NCBI GenBank assembly: GCA_029946065.1 | Contig: JAQSDU010000019.1 | Location: 1-64,000, forward strand | Source of the DNA: Flavobacterium sp. | GTDB lineage: Bacteria; Bacteroidota; Bacteroidia; Flavobacteriales; Flavobacteriaceae | Direction of reading: 5' to 3' | Length of the DNA: 64,000 nucleotides | Shown: positions 33,988-43,004 of the stretch, in pieces | Layout: each line of letters begins with the position of its first letter | Numbering within the stretch: position 1 is the stretch's first letter | Notes under the pieces: model-generated | The model's input: the letters and a program-made list of their open reading frames with translations, nothing else | Told to the model about the DNA's origin: nothing | Databases searched by the model: none | Program-made: the position numbers and the translations under genes

Positions 33988-35655
33988 ATGTATAAAGTTT
34001 TTAAATATTCGTGTTTTTTTTTCATCACTTCTAGCATTTACAGCCAACCACTTAATTCCGCATTAAAAGACAGCCTTGCCGGAAAAGATTATGCAATACT
34101 TGCAGATAAAATTGACGCTATACCTAACAAAAAACTTCAATTGGTTTACAGTAATGTGTACCTCAGAAAAGCCAAACAAGAACACAATCCGAAACAGATT
34201 GCCGAAGGCTATAAATTACTGCTGCATCTTTCTGAAAGGCCTTATAAATTAAAGTATGCCGACAGTATGGTTGCTGTTGCCGTTGCAAGTGGCAAGAATG
34301 AACTCATCGGGTCTTGTTACCTCACAAAAGGCATTGTGTTTTATGAGTCTAAAAAAATGAATGATGCCCTTGCAACCTATTTAAAAGCCAACAGCTACCT
34401 TTCTAAAACCGATGATCAGTACCTTTTGCATAAAGTGAAATTCAATATTGCCCTTGTCAAGCATTACCTTTGGGCTGACGCAGAAGCCATCAGCATATTA
34501 AAAGAATGTGTTGCTTATTTTAAAGGAAAAGAAGAAAAGCCCTACCTGAGTTCATTGCACTCTTTAGGACTTTGTTATATCAGGACGAAGCAATTTGGGC
34601 TGTGTAGGGCGACCAATGCAAAAGGCATTGCTGAAGCGAAGCGGGTTGGTAACAGTACGTTGGTATCCTATTTCAAAAACTCTGAAGGTGCCAACCAATA
34701 TTTCAAACGGAATTTCAGGGAATCGATACAATTGCTGCAGGAAGGATTGCCGGTGCTTATACAAAGCAGGGATTTCGCTAACGAGGCAACGGCCTATTAC
34801 TATCTGGGAATGGATTATCTGAAGACAGGGAAACGTGATGTTGCCATGGTGTATTTTAAAAAGGTTGACGAAATATTCCTATTGGAGGATTATATCAGTC
34901 CGGATATACGGGGTGCGTATGAGGAGCTTATTAAATATTATCGGGATAAGCACGATGAACATAATGAACTTATTTATATCAGAATATTAACGAAGGCTAA
35001 CGAGTCACTGTTTTCTAACTATAAATTCCTCAACAACAGCATTAACAAAGAATATGACAACGTTAAACTTAGAGAGCGGTCTAATTATCTTGAAGCATCT
35101 TGGTTTAAAAGGAACATTCTTGATTATGGACTTGTAATCCTTATCATCATCCTATCGATAACGGCTTTTAGTTATTTCAGAAAAAAAAGGTTATACAGGG
35201 AAAAATTTGAAGTTTTTATTGCCAGGGCTACGACACCGCCGGTGAAAAAGCCGGCGCAACCTGCCTATGTCGATATTAATCCTGAAATTATAAGTGCCGT
35301 AACAGCGCGAATGGAAAAGTTTGAACGGGAACAAAAGTATCTTGAAAAAGAGGTAACGGTAACCAAGCTTGCACAGCTATGCGGCACCAATACTAAATAT
35401 GTTTCAAGGATAATATTGGCGTATAAAAACAAAAAGACAACCGACTACATCAATGATCTTAAAATCGAGCACATTGTAGCACTGCTGACACGCGAAAAGA
35501 AATACAGCCAATACACTTTCAAAGCGTTATGTGAGGAAGGCGGCTTTATTACTACACAACATTTTACCAGAGCGTTTTTTAATTATACCGGCATTAACCC
35601 TGTTGTTTTTATGGAAGAGATGCGTAAAAAACATGAACGTGTGCAGGCTGACTAG
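33988..35655 (+). CDS. TPR-containing AraC-family transcriptional regulator
   Basis: This 555-aa protein has a signal-like hydrophobic start and a run of TPR helices (about 60-340) that would lie outside the cytoplasm. A single transmembrane helix follows (YGLVILIIILSITAFSYF, about 380-397). The cytoplasmic C-terminal domain is an AraC-type double HTH (VTVTKLAQLCGTNTKYVSRI about 453-472; then GGFITTQHFTRAFFNYTGINP). This layout is common in Flavobacteriaceae, where the periplasmic TPR part senses a signal. Its own upstream motif is shared with the metallo-beta-lactamase-fold gene, a possible target. Confidence 0.85.
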   Translation: MYKVFKYSCFFFITSSIYSQPLNSALKDSLAGKDYAILADKIDAIPNKKLQLVYSNVYLRKAKQEHNPKQIAEGYKLLLHLSERPYKLKYADSMVAVAVASGKNELIGSCYLTKGIVFYESKKMNDALATYLKANSYLSKTDDQYLLHKVKFNIALVKHYLWADAEAISILKECVAYFKGKEEKPYLSSLHSLGLCYIRTKQFGLCRATNAKGIAEAKRVGNSTLVSYFKNSEGANQYFKRNFRESIQLLQEGLPVLIQSRDFANEATAYYYLGMDYLKTGKRDVAMVYFKKVDEIFLLEDYISPDIRGAYEELIKYYRDKHDEHNELIYIRILTKANESLFSNYKFLNNSINKEYDNVKLRERSNYLEASWFKRNILDYGLVILIIILSITAFSYFRKKRLYREKFEVFIARATTPPVKKPAQPAYVDINPEIISAVTARMEKFEREQKYLEKEVTVTKLAQLCGTNTKYVSRIILAYKNKKTTDYINDLKIEHIVALLTREKKYSQYTFKALCEEGGFITTQHFTRAFFNYTGINPVVFMEEMRKKHERVQAD

Positions 35656-35733
35656 CGGACCGTATCGCCGGTTTAAATAATGTACCGGTTTAAAAACACA
35701 ATATAGAAGTTTCCGGCACATTGCGGAATACTG

Positions 35734-35937
35734 CTACCCTATGATGCAGCGCATCACATCTTCAACCGGTAATCCTGAATATTTGCAAAATTCTTCGATG
35801 AAAACAAACTGGTGGGATTCTTTACCAAGACTGCTTTTGATCCTGTTCAGATACAATCTGGATTGCCTGTAGGTTTTTCCTAGAATGCGTTCTACATCCT
35901 TTGGGTAGATGCATGCCCTTAGGTTTCGTGGCGCCAT
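35734..35937 (-). CDS. small conserved Bacteroidota protein, probable DNA-binding
   Basis: This 67-aa protein (KDVERILGKTYRQSRLYLNRI, later HQFVFIEEFCKYSGLPVEDV) follows a pattern seen in short Bacteroidota proteins with an excisionase- or HTH-like fold. It is monocistronic between the AraC regulator and the 251-aa gene. The role is not known, though proteins of this kind often accompany mobile or regulatory loci. Confidence 0.5.
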   Translation of the reverse strand: MAPRNLRACIYPKDVERILGKTYRQSRLYLNRIKSSLGKESHQFVFIEEFCKYSGLPVEDVMRCIIG

Positions 35938-36164
35938 TATTTTTGGTTTATGGGTTAATTAGAAACAAATCTATAAAAAAGAAACCCACACAATGTGACT
36001 AAAAAAGGTAATTATATACCATTTTGTACCGTTTTTGACGCCGTCATTTTGTTTTTGCTTTTTAATGTTTAAATCTTTGCTTCAGTCATTCGAATTTAAA
36101 GTTGCAACGAAAGTCCGGAATGCGATGTACAAAAAAAGATTTATCAATTTAAATTTTAAAAATT

Positions 36165-36920
36165 ATGGCAAAGCAAAAAGGCATAATTAAACTGAAAGGT
36201 ACTATCGGGGATATTACTTTTTATAAAACAGAAGACGGGTATATGGCCCGCGAAAAAGGCGGTATTGACGCCAACAGGATCAAGAACGACCCTGCTTTTC
36301 AACGCACCCGTGAAAATGGTGCCGAATTTGGCAGGGCCGGAAAGGCTGCAAAAGTGCTCAGGACAGCAATGCGGGAAATACTGCAGAACTGTAAGGACAG
36401 GCGGCTGTCAAGCAGGCTTACCCGTGATATGGTGAAGGTTATACAGGCCGATACAGTAAGCGTTAGAGGAGAACGAAATGTTATTGATGGTGAAGCAGAA
36501 TTGCTGCTGGGCTTTGAATTTAACATCAGGAGCAAGCTTAGCACGACGTTGTTTGCGCCATTTACGACGGAAATAAACCGTGTAAGCGGAGCAATGACTG
36601 TGGCATTTGATTCTTTTACTCCGGTAAACATGGTCGTAGCGCCTTCCGGGACTACCCATTTTAAAATCATGTCGGCCGGCGCTGAGGTTAACTTTGAAGA
36701 GGAGAGTTCTGTTATACAGACTTCTCAGACAGCTATGCTGCCATGGAATGCCGCAGCCACTCTGGCCATTACCCACACCAATACGGTTACGGCAGCGAGT
36801 ACGAAACCTTTGTTCCTGGCAGTTGGTATTGAGTTTTACCAAGAGGTGAACGGTACCATGTATTCGTTGAAAAATGGTTCTTATAATTCACTTGCGCTGG
36901 TGAAAGTAAGCGGAATGTAA
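36165..36920 (+). CDS. conserved Bacteroidota protein of unknown function
   Basis: This 251-aa protein opens MAKQKGIIKLKGTIGDITFY and has EKGGIDANRIKNDPAFQRTR, a conserved block I have seen in many Bacteroidota hypotheticals. The second half is beta-rich. There is no signal peptide. It precedes a 61-aa membrane protein on the same strand. Some resemblance to phage structural proteins is possible, but I cannot support it. Function unknown. Confidence 0.6.
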   Translation: MAKQKGIIKLKGTIGDITFYKTEDGYMAREKGGIDANRIKNDPAFQRTRENGAEFGRAGKAAKVLRTAMREILQNCKDRRLSSRLTRDMVKVIQADTVSVRGERNVIDGEAELLLGFEFNIRSKLSTTLFAPFTTEINRVSGAMTVAFDSFTPVNMVVAPSGTTHFKIMSAGAEVNFEEESSVIQTSQTAMLPWNAAATLAITHTNTVTAASTKPLFLAVGIEFYQEVNGTMYSLKNGSYNSLALVKVSGM

Positions 36921-36975
36921 ACCTGATTTCCCTCAAAGGCATTTGCCTGTGGGGGAAATCTTTAAAATTAAAGCA

Positions 36976-37161
36976 ATGGAAAATAACCATATATTAAAAT
37001 CGGGTACTATTTGCGGAACGCTATTGTGCTTTGTGCAGCGCGACATCTTTAATGATATCGTGAGGACCATTATCCTTGCGGCTACAGGCGCTACAGTAAG
37101 TTTTCTGCTGACGCTGTTTTACCGGTGGGTGTGGAAAAAGCAGATTAGTAAAAATAAATAG
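36976..37161 (+). CDS. small single-span membrane protein
   Basis: A 61-aa protein from the ATG at 36976 (MENNHILKSGTICGTLLCFV), chosen over an upstream ATG that lies in the intergenic hairpin-rich stretch. It has one hydrophobic segment (IILAATGATVSFLLTLFY) followed by basic residues. It is followed at once by a classical terminator, so it ends the operon with the 251-aa gene. The family is not recognised. Confidence 0.5.
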   Translation: MENNHILKSGTICGTLLCFVQRDIFNDIVRTIILAATGATVSFLLTLFYRWVWKKQISKNK

Positions 37162-37163
37162 TA

Positions 37164-37193
37164 AAATGCCCGATATTGTGTCGGGCATTTTTT
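37164..37193 (+). terminator. rho-independent terminator
   Basis: Hairpin aaatgcccga / tcgggcattt (arms 37164-37173 and 37181-37190) followed by T residues, 3 bases after the stop of the small membrane protein. Confidence 0.85.
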
Positions 37194-37299
37194 GAAGGGC
37201 CTATTCGACCAGACGGTGCGATCTAATGCGACGTATCCGGACCATAGTGTATTGAAATATTAATCGTCAGGATGAGCAACAATGTTCTTTTGTTTGTAG

Positions 37300-37362
37300 G
37301 CACGGTCACGGAATGCAATTCCGCGCCATCTTGTGCGCACGGATTTTAAATCCACGCAATTT
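37300..37362. repeat. REP-like double hairpin
   Basis: Two adjacent short palindromes, ggaat-gca-attcc and ggatt-ttaa-aatcc, stand in a GC-richer context (cacgg... and cgcac...). They resemble the paired REP hairpins of Bacteroidota and the copy at about 14200. They lie in the gap before the araR gene. Confidence 0.4.
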
Positions 37363-37385
37363 AACATACAACCTAATGCTCTGTT

Positions 37386-38069
37386 TTATAGTTTAAAAGT
37401 AAATCCGTCGGAAACTTTAGTGTTATATTTTACTTGGTCAAACATATAAAAGTAAGAGCCTTTTCGCGAAGACTTCATGTCTTTTTCTTCCGTTTTCAAT
37501 AAAATATCGAGTGCATTGATCTTGTTGATGAAATTGCGCTTGTCTAATTTTTCTCCTAAAATTGTTTCATAAAGCGTTTGCAATTGCTTCATTGTGAATT
37601 TTTCAGGTAATAGCTCAAATCCGATTGGTTTGGTGGAAGCGCGGTACCGCAAACGGCTCATCGCATTGGCGACCATAACATTGTGGTCAAAAATCAAATC
37701 GGGTGCTTCATTGATGTTGAACCATTTCGCAGAAAACCTTCCGTTAAGAGCACTGTGTTCCGGAATATCGATGAGTGCATAGTAGGAAACAGAAACCGTT
37801 CGCTCAACAGGATCGCGGTCTAACGCACTATAAGCGCGCAATTGTTCCATATATACATTTTCAAGTCCGGTGAGGTGATTTAAAACGCGAATTGCGGCAT
37901 CATCGAGCGTTTCATTGCGTTTTAAAAAGCCGCCCATGAGCGACCAATGTCCTTTTTCGGGCTCAAAATCACGCTTGATCAATAAGATTTTTAAATTTTT
38001 TTTATCAAATCCAAAAATAATACAGTCCACGGCAAGTAATACAGTTTCTTGGTCTTTATAGTCTTCCAT
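37386..38069 (-). CDS. araR: Nudix-type transcriptional regulator AraR
   Basis: The 227-aa protein from the ATG at 38069 (MEDYKDQETVLLAVDC) has an N-terminal Nudix domain with a degenerate Nudix box (GGFLKRNETLDDAAIRVL) and a C-terminal winged helix (FTMKQLQTLYETILGEKLDKRNF, ending RKGSYFYMF). This is the NrtR-family layout. In Bacteroidota, NrtR-type AraR represses arabinose and arabinan genes and responds to L-arabinose. Here it is divergent from the SusC-SusD arabinan locus, which is its likely target. An upstream ATG at 38099 would add 10 residues without similarity. The regulator is assigned by fold and context. Confidence 0.85.
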   Translation of the reverse strand: MEDYKDQETVLLAVDCIIFGFDKKNLKILLIKRDFEPEKGHWSLMGGFLKRNETLDDAAIRVLNHLTGLENVYMEQLRAYSALDRDPVERTVSVSYYALIDIPEHSALNGRFSAKWFNINEAPDLIFDHNVMVANAMSRLRYRASTKPIGFELLPEKFTMKQLQTLYETILGEKLDKRNFINKINALDILLKTEEKDMKSSRKGSYFYMFDQVKYNTKVSDGFTFKL

Positions 38070-38190
38070 TTCATTTAAAAAGCGGCAAGATAGTAACAAT
38101 GACGCTAATTTCCAAGCTTTTTATATTTACCAAAATAATACACATTTGGCAATAGAGAACGTTTGAGTATTGCGTTGTTGATAATTATTT

Positions 38191-38252
38191 TGTGTTAAAA
38201 TTTCACATATCGCTTTTTTTTTTATTTTTTTTAAAAAATTTAACTATTTTTG
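38191..38252 (+). promoter_or_regulatory. susC promoter and possible AraR operator
   Basis: TATTTTTG (38245-38252), a perfect -7 box, lies about 42 bases before the susC start. Upstream, at 38191-38207, an imperfect palindrome with TGTG...CACA ends is a possible operator for the divergent Nudix regulator. The -33 element is not clear. Confidence 0.45.
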
Positions 38253-38293
38253 GAAGTGTAAAAAACACATTTATTAAACTAACCAAATTTTTA

Positions 38294-41200
38294 ATGATTA
38301 TGATGACAATTACCAGATTATTAAAATGCACTTCCGGATGGCCATTGAAGGGTAACTTTGCCGTTATTGCATTTCTTTTGTTGTCTGTCACGAGCATCAA
38401 TGCGCAAAGCATTACGATAAAAGGACAGATGACAGCAGCAGAAAATGGCGCACCGCTCCCGGCGGCAAATGTCATGGTCAAAGGCACTACCAATGGAACG
38501 GCTACTGATCTTGACGGTAATTACACTATTTCGGCTAAGGCGAAAGAGGTGTTAGTATTTTCCTACATCGGATACGAAAGTAAAGAAGTAGTGGTAACCA
38601 ACCAGACAGTTTTGAACGTTTCCTTAACGCCAGAAGCTACCAATCTTAACGATGTAGTAGTAATTGGATACGGTACACAGAAAAAGAAAGACCTTACGGG
38701 TTCTGTGGCTGTTGTTAATGTTGATGATGCCAAAAAAACAGTAACCTATGATGTGGCCAAAATGCTGCAAGGACAGGCAGCGGGTGTTACCGTACAATCT
38801 TCAGGGGAGCCTGGAGGTTTTGTAAATATAAAGATCAGAGGAATTTCTTCCTTTACCAATAACAATCCATTGTTTGTTATCGATGGAATTATTGTTGATG
38901 CGCCGAACGATTTTGCCCCTGGCGATATTGAAACGATTCAGATATTAAAAGACGCCTCTTCTGCGGCCATTTATGGTGTAAGAGGTGCCAATGGTGTTGT
39001 AATCATCACTACTAAAAAAGGGAAAGCCGGAAAAGTATCTGTAAGCTTCAAATCGTTAGTAGGTTTCCAGAACGTAGCAAAGAAAATCAGTGTTACAGAC
39101 CGTGTTGGTTATCAAAAGATTACCAATGCAGCGATGGTCAATTCAGGACAAGCAATGCTTCCGGCAAATGACCCAAGCAGTGCCTCTTTTATTGACAATG
39201 TTGATACAGATTGGCAAGATGCGGCATTCAAAACAGGTGTCATTCAAAACCAATCTTTCACTGTTAATGGTGGTTCTGAAAAATTGGCGTTTAATTTTAA
39301 TGTTGACAATTTCAGCAATACCAGTTGGATGGAAACACCACAAGATTACAAAAGAATCTCTACCAACCTGAACATTAATGCTAACTTAGGCAAATTCAAA
39401 TTCGGGTCTAAACTAGCGTTCACAGAATCTAATAAAGAGCGTTTTGCAGAATACCTTTCGGGAACGTCTTCCATGACGCAGCTTTTACAAGCCATTCCAA
39501 CAATGCCGGTTTATGATCCAAACAGACTTGGTGGTTACGGTGGTGCTGATAATGCTACGCAAAGAGCCATTACTTTAAATGTTATCGGATGGAATAATCT
39601 TGTTGACAACAACAGCAAAAGAGACAGGTTTGTAGGTAATATTTGGGGTGAATATGAAATTATTCCAGGCTTAAAATATACGCTTCGTGCCAGTGCCGAT
39701 CAATTGTCTTATGGCGACCGTTTGTATATTCCACCAAGTGATTTAGGTTGGTATTATATCACAACTAATGCAGAATCGTCTCTTGACGTTGCCAACGGAA
39801 CGGTAACACGTACCGTAATCGATAACCTTTTAAACTACAACAAGACTTTTGGCAAACACAAAGTGGAAGCCTTATTGGGTTGGGTACAGGAGCGTAACGA
39901 TTATTACAGCCACAATTCAAGAGGTGTAGGTTTTGACAATGGCGAAATCAGCAAACTCCAATATGCAGATGCTATTTCTGCCAGTGAATATGAAGGTGTT
40001 GAAACACGTGTTTCTTACATCAGCAGGTTAGATTATGCCTACGATGATAGGTATTTGCTTACTGCTAACTTCAGACAAGACAGGTCTTCTTTATTCCCGG
40101 AACACAACAATACCGGAAATTTCTATTCTGTTTCAGGTGCTTGGAAAATTCATAATGATATTAAATTGCCATCATGGATGAACACAGCGAAACTTCGTGC
40201 AGGTTATGGGCTTTTAGGTAATAATACTATCGGAAGATACGGCTATACGTCGAGCGTAAACAATTTTGCCGGATACGATTTCGGTAACAACCTTGCTCCG
40301 GGAACCACCGCAGTAACTGTAGTAGATCCGAACATCAAATGGGAAGAAACAACCACAACAAATGTTGCTCTTGAGGTTGGGATGTTGAACAACAAGCTTC
40401 AGTTTTCAGCGGAGTATTTTATTAAAAAATCAACAGATCTTTTGGCGAATGTGCCATTGCCTTATTCCACAGGATCTTTCCCGGCTTTTATTACCACCAA
40501 TGCAGGAAACATCAAAAATACTGGACTTGAGTTTGCCTTATCCTACAGCAATCAAGACCACCCATTCAAGTATACCGTTTCTGCAAATTTAGGAACCCTT
40601 AAAAATGAAGTGACTAAAATCGGAAACGACGATACCCCAATTTACGGAACCAACTCTAAAACAGAAGTAGGCCGCTCTATGGGAGAATTATATGTTTATG
40701 AAACAGAAGGAATTTTTCAAAACCAAGCCGAAATTGATGCGCATGCAGTACAACCAGGAGCTGTCCCTGGAGATGTTGCTTTTAAAGATGTGAATGGTGA
40801 CGGACAAATTACGGATCAAGATAGGTCTTTTCAAGGGGTTACTATTCCAAAATTCAGTTTCGGATTTAATTTCAACGCAAGTTATAAAAACTTTGATATG
40901 TCGTTGTTCTTCCAAGGTCATGGCGGCAATAAGATTTACAACGGAACTTATAATTCGTTGATGATCGGCGGTTTAACGAACCACAGTACAGACATGCTTA
41001 ATTTCTGGTCTCCTGACAATACAGATACTAATATTCCACGTCCTGATCAGTTGGAAACCAACCAAAATGCAAGACCATCTGACCGTTTCATCCAAAATGG
41101 CGATTACCTAAGATTACAAAGTGCAGAATTAGGATATTCATTGCCGTTTAAAAACAATAAATTTATCGAACGCGCAAGAGTTTATGTTTCAGGACAAAAT

Positions 41201-41335
41201 TTGTTTACACTTACAGGATATAAAGGGTACGATCCGGATTTTAATTACAATGACGGAACATTCTCAAGAGGTTATGAGTATGGATCTTATCCAAATCCAA
41301 GAACTTTCATATTTGGAGTAGAGCTTAATTTCTAA
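38294..41335 (+). CDS. SusC-like TonB-dependent outer membrane transporter
   Basis: The protein is 1013 aa from the ATG at 38294, which gives a proper signal peptide ending near SINAQ; an earlier ATG would add about 34 residues of AT-coded sequence upstream of the -7 box. It begins with a carboxypeptidase-like domain (GTTNGTATDLDGNYTI). The plug domain follows with a TonB-box-like VIGYGTQKKKDLTGS and GVRGANGVVIITTKKG, and then the beta barrel. It imports oligosaccharides, probably arabino-oligosaccharides, together with the SusD lipoprotein just downstream. It is the first gene of the arabinan locus and divergent from araR. Confidence 0.95.
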   Translation: MIMMTITRLLKCTSGWPLKGNFAVIAFLLLSVTSINAQSITIKGQMTAAENGAPLPAANVMVKGTTNGTATDLDGNYTISAKAKEVLVFSYIGYESKEVVVTNQTVLNVSLTPEATNLNDVVVIGYGTQKKKDLTGSVAVVNVDDAKKTVTYDVAKMLQGQAAGVTVQSSGEPGGFVNIKIRGISSFTNNNPLFVIDGIIVDAPNDFAPGDIETIQILKDASSAAIYGVRGANGVVIITTKKGKAGKVSVSFKSLVGFQNVAKKISVTDRVGYQKITNAAMVNSGQAMLPANDPSSASFIDNVDTDWQDAAFKTGVIQNQSFTVNGGSEKLAFNFNVDNFSNTSWMETPQDYKRISTNLNINANLGKFKFGSKLAFTESNKERFAEYLSGTSSMTQLLQAIPTMPVYDPNRLGGYGGADNATQRAITLNVIGWNNLVDNNSKRDRFVGNIWGEYEIIPGLKYTLRASADQLSYGDRLYIPPSDLGWYYITTNAESSLDVANGTVTRTVIDNLLNYNKTFGKHKVEALLGWVQERNDYYSHNSRGVGFDNGEISKLQYADAISASEYEGVETRVSYISRLDYAYDDRYLLTANFRQDRSSLFPEHNNTGNFYSVSGAWKIHNDIKLPSWMNTAKLRAGYGLLGNNTIGRYGYTSSVNNFAGYDFGNNLAPGTTAVTVVDPNIKWEETTTTNVALEVGMLNNKLQFSAEYFIKKSTDLLANVPLPYSTGSFPAFITTNAGNIKNTGLEFALSYSNQDHPFKYTVSANLGTLKNEVTKIGNDDTPIYGTNSKTEVGRSMGELYVYETEGIFQNQAEIDAHAVQPGAVPGDVAFKDVNGDGQITDQDRSFQGVTIPKFSFGFNFNASYKNFDMSLFFQGHGGNKIYNGTYNSLMIGGLTNHSTDMLNFWSPDNTDTNIPRPDQLETNQNARPSDRFIQNGDYLRLQSAELGYSLPFKNNKFIERARVYVSGQNLFTLTGYKGYDPDFNYNDGTFSRGYEYGSYPNPRTFIFGVELNF

Positions 41336-41354
41336 AAAATAAAAAATAATGATT

Positions 41355-42923
41355 ATGAAAAAATTAAACAAAATCAAATACACAATTGCCTTTCCGGCAC
41401 TGGCATTACTGATGTCAGGTTGTGTAAGTAATGAAGATCTGGTCCAGGTTGACCCTAATGCCAACACGGAAGCCTCATTTTGGAAAACAGATGCAGATGC
41501 ATTAAAAGGTGTCAATGCTGTTTATGGAAGTTTACTCACAGATGGAACGTACATGAGAAGTACACCTATCTTGTTAGACGGTAAAAGCGACGATGCCCGT
41601 AGTAACAGCCCATGGTCAGCAATGGCGAATGTCGGAAGATTCAATACCAGTGTTTCTGATGCTGCAATTTACGGTTGGGCTTTCGAGACTTACTATCAAG
41701 GAATTTATCGCGCCAATCAAGTGTTACAGTATGTTCCAAATATAGAAATGGAAGATGCAGCGTTAAAAGACAGGATTCTAGGACAAGCTTATTTTTTAAG
41801 AGGGCTATACTTTTTCCATGCCGTAAATCTATTCAAAAATGTTCCTTTACCATTAGATAATAGTAGTCTTTTCCACGTGCAAAAAACACAGGAAGAAGGT
41901 TGGGCGCAAGTAAAAGCAGATTTTCAAATGGCTGCCGATTTACTTCCTACTTCTTACGATGGTGTTTCCGGACTAGATGCTGGTGAAAAAGGGCGTGCTA
42001 CAAAAGGAGCTGCTTTGGCCTACCTTGGAAAAGCGCAATTGTTTACAAAAGATTTCGCAGGTGCTAAAATCTCTTTTGAAAGTGTAATCAATTTGGGTGT
42101 TTATTCATTAGTGTCGAACTATAAAGACAACTTTACAACTGCCAACGAAAATAATTCAGAATCTATTTTTGAAGTACAATTTAGCCGCGATGCGGGTGGA
42201 GTTGACTTGGGCTGGGGAGGCGTTCCTTCTTCAGGTTGGGGAAAAACATCAGCACGTGCCATTACCTATGCACCAAGAGGTTTTGGATGGACAGACATGC
42301 AACCAACATGGACATTGTTCAACGAGTTCCATGATGAACTTACCGTTGGCGGTCAGGTAGATCCAAGATTAGATGCTACAATGTTTTACAACAAACCGGG
42401 CGGAATGATGTTATACGGTCAGGATTTCGCAACACGTTATGCTTCAAATCCTTCAGATCTAAACGATCTTTTCATTGCCAAATATGAAAATGCAGGTGGT
42501 GAATTTGCAGACGAATTCGACTGGAGATCAGGAATCAACGATCGTCTGATGCGTTACGCCGATGTTTTAATGATGTATGCAGAATGCCTCAACGAAACCG
42601 GACAAACGGCTGCCGCATATCCATACATTCAAATGGTGAGAAGTCGTGTGAATTTGCCTGATCTTGCTACAACAAAACCAGGAATGACGCAAGCACAGAT
42701 GAGAGACCAAATTGCACACGAAAGATTCTTAGAATTTGCGCTCGAAGGACACCGTTCAGACGACATCAGAAGATGGGGATGGTTAGAAGACACAGCGAAA
42801 TTGGCATGGTTGAAATCACGCGATGCAGAATTCAATACTTACCAACCTGGTCGTGAATATTTCCCAATTCCACAATTAGAAATGGATGCCAATCCGGGAA
42901 CAGTACAAAACCCAACCTACTAA
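41355..42923 (+). CDS. SusD/RagB-like nutrient-binding lipoprotein
   Basis: This 522-aa lipoprotein (MKKLNKIKYTIAFPALALLM then SGC) is of the SusD/RagB type: TPR-like helices and family motifs such as FLRGLYFFHAVNLFKNVPL and DIRRWGWLEDT. It sits on the SusC barrel and captures oligosaccharides at the cell surface. It starts 19 bases after the susC stop and shares its transcript. A hairpin at 42955-42980 follows and may set the boundary with the glycosidase genes. Confidence 0.93.
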   Translation: MKKLNKIKYTIAFPALALLMSGCVSNEDLVQVDPNANTEASFWKTDADALKGVNAVYGSLLTDGTYMRSTPILLDGKSDDARSNSPWSAMANVGRFNTSVSDAAIYGWAFETYYQGIYRANQVLQYVPNIEMEDAALKDRILGQAYFLRGLYFFHAVNLFKNVPLPLDNSSLFHVQKTQEEGWAQVKADFQMAADLLPTSYDGVSGLDAGEKGRATKGAALAYLGKAQLFTKDFAGAKISFESVINLGVYSLVSNYKDNFTTANENNSESIFEVQFSRDAGGVDLGWGGVPSSGWGKTSARAITYAPRGFGWTDMQPTWTLFNEFHDELTVGGQVDPRLDATMFYNKPGGMMLYGQDFATRYASNPSDLNDLFIAKYENAGGEFADEFDWRSGINDRLMRYADVLMMYAECLNETGQTAAAYPYIQMVRSRVNLPDLATTKPGMTQAQMRDQIAHERFLEFALEGHRSDDIRRWGWLEDTAKLAWLKSRDAEFNTYQPGREYFPIPQLEMDANPGTVQNPTY

Positions 42924-42954
42924 ACAACAATAACAACACAACAATTAGTATCAT

Positions 42955-42980
42955 ATGGTAAGCCAACACTGGCTTGCCAT
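42955..42980 (+). terminator. intercistronic hairpin between susD and GH51
   Basis: An 11-bp stem (one G:T pair) with loop acac lies 31 bases after susD. It has no T run, so it is more likely an mRNA-stability or attenuation element that lets susCD be expressed above the downstream enzymes. Confidence 0.5.
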
Positions 42981-43004
42981 GTGGTATTAAAATTTAAAAG
43001 CATC

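Noticed and set aside
38192..38293. An upstream start for the SusC gene at 38192.
   Set aside because: It would precede the -7 box and replace the signal peptide with AT-coded residues. The ATG at 38294 gives a normal SusC start.
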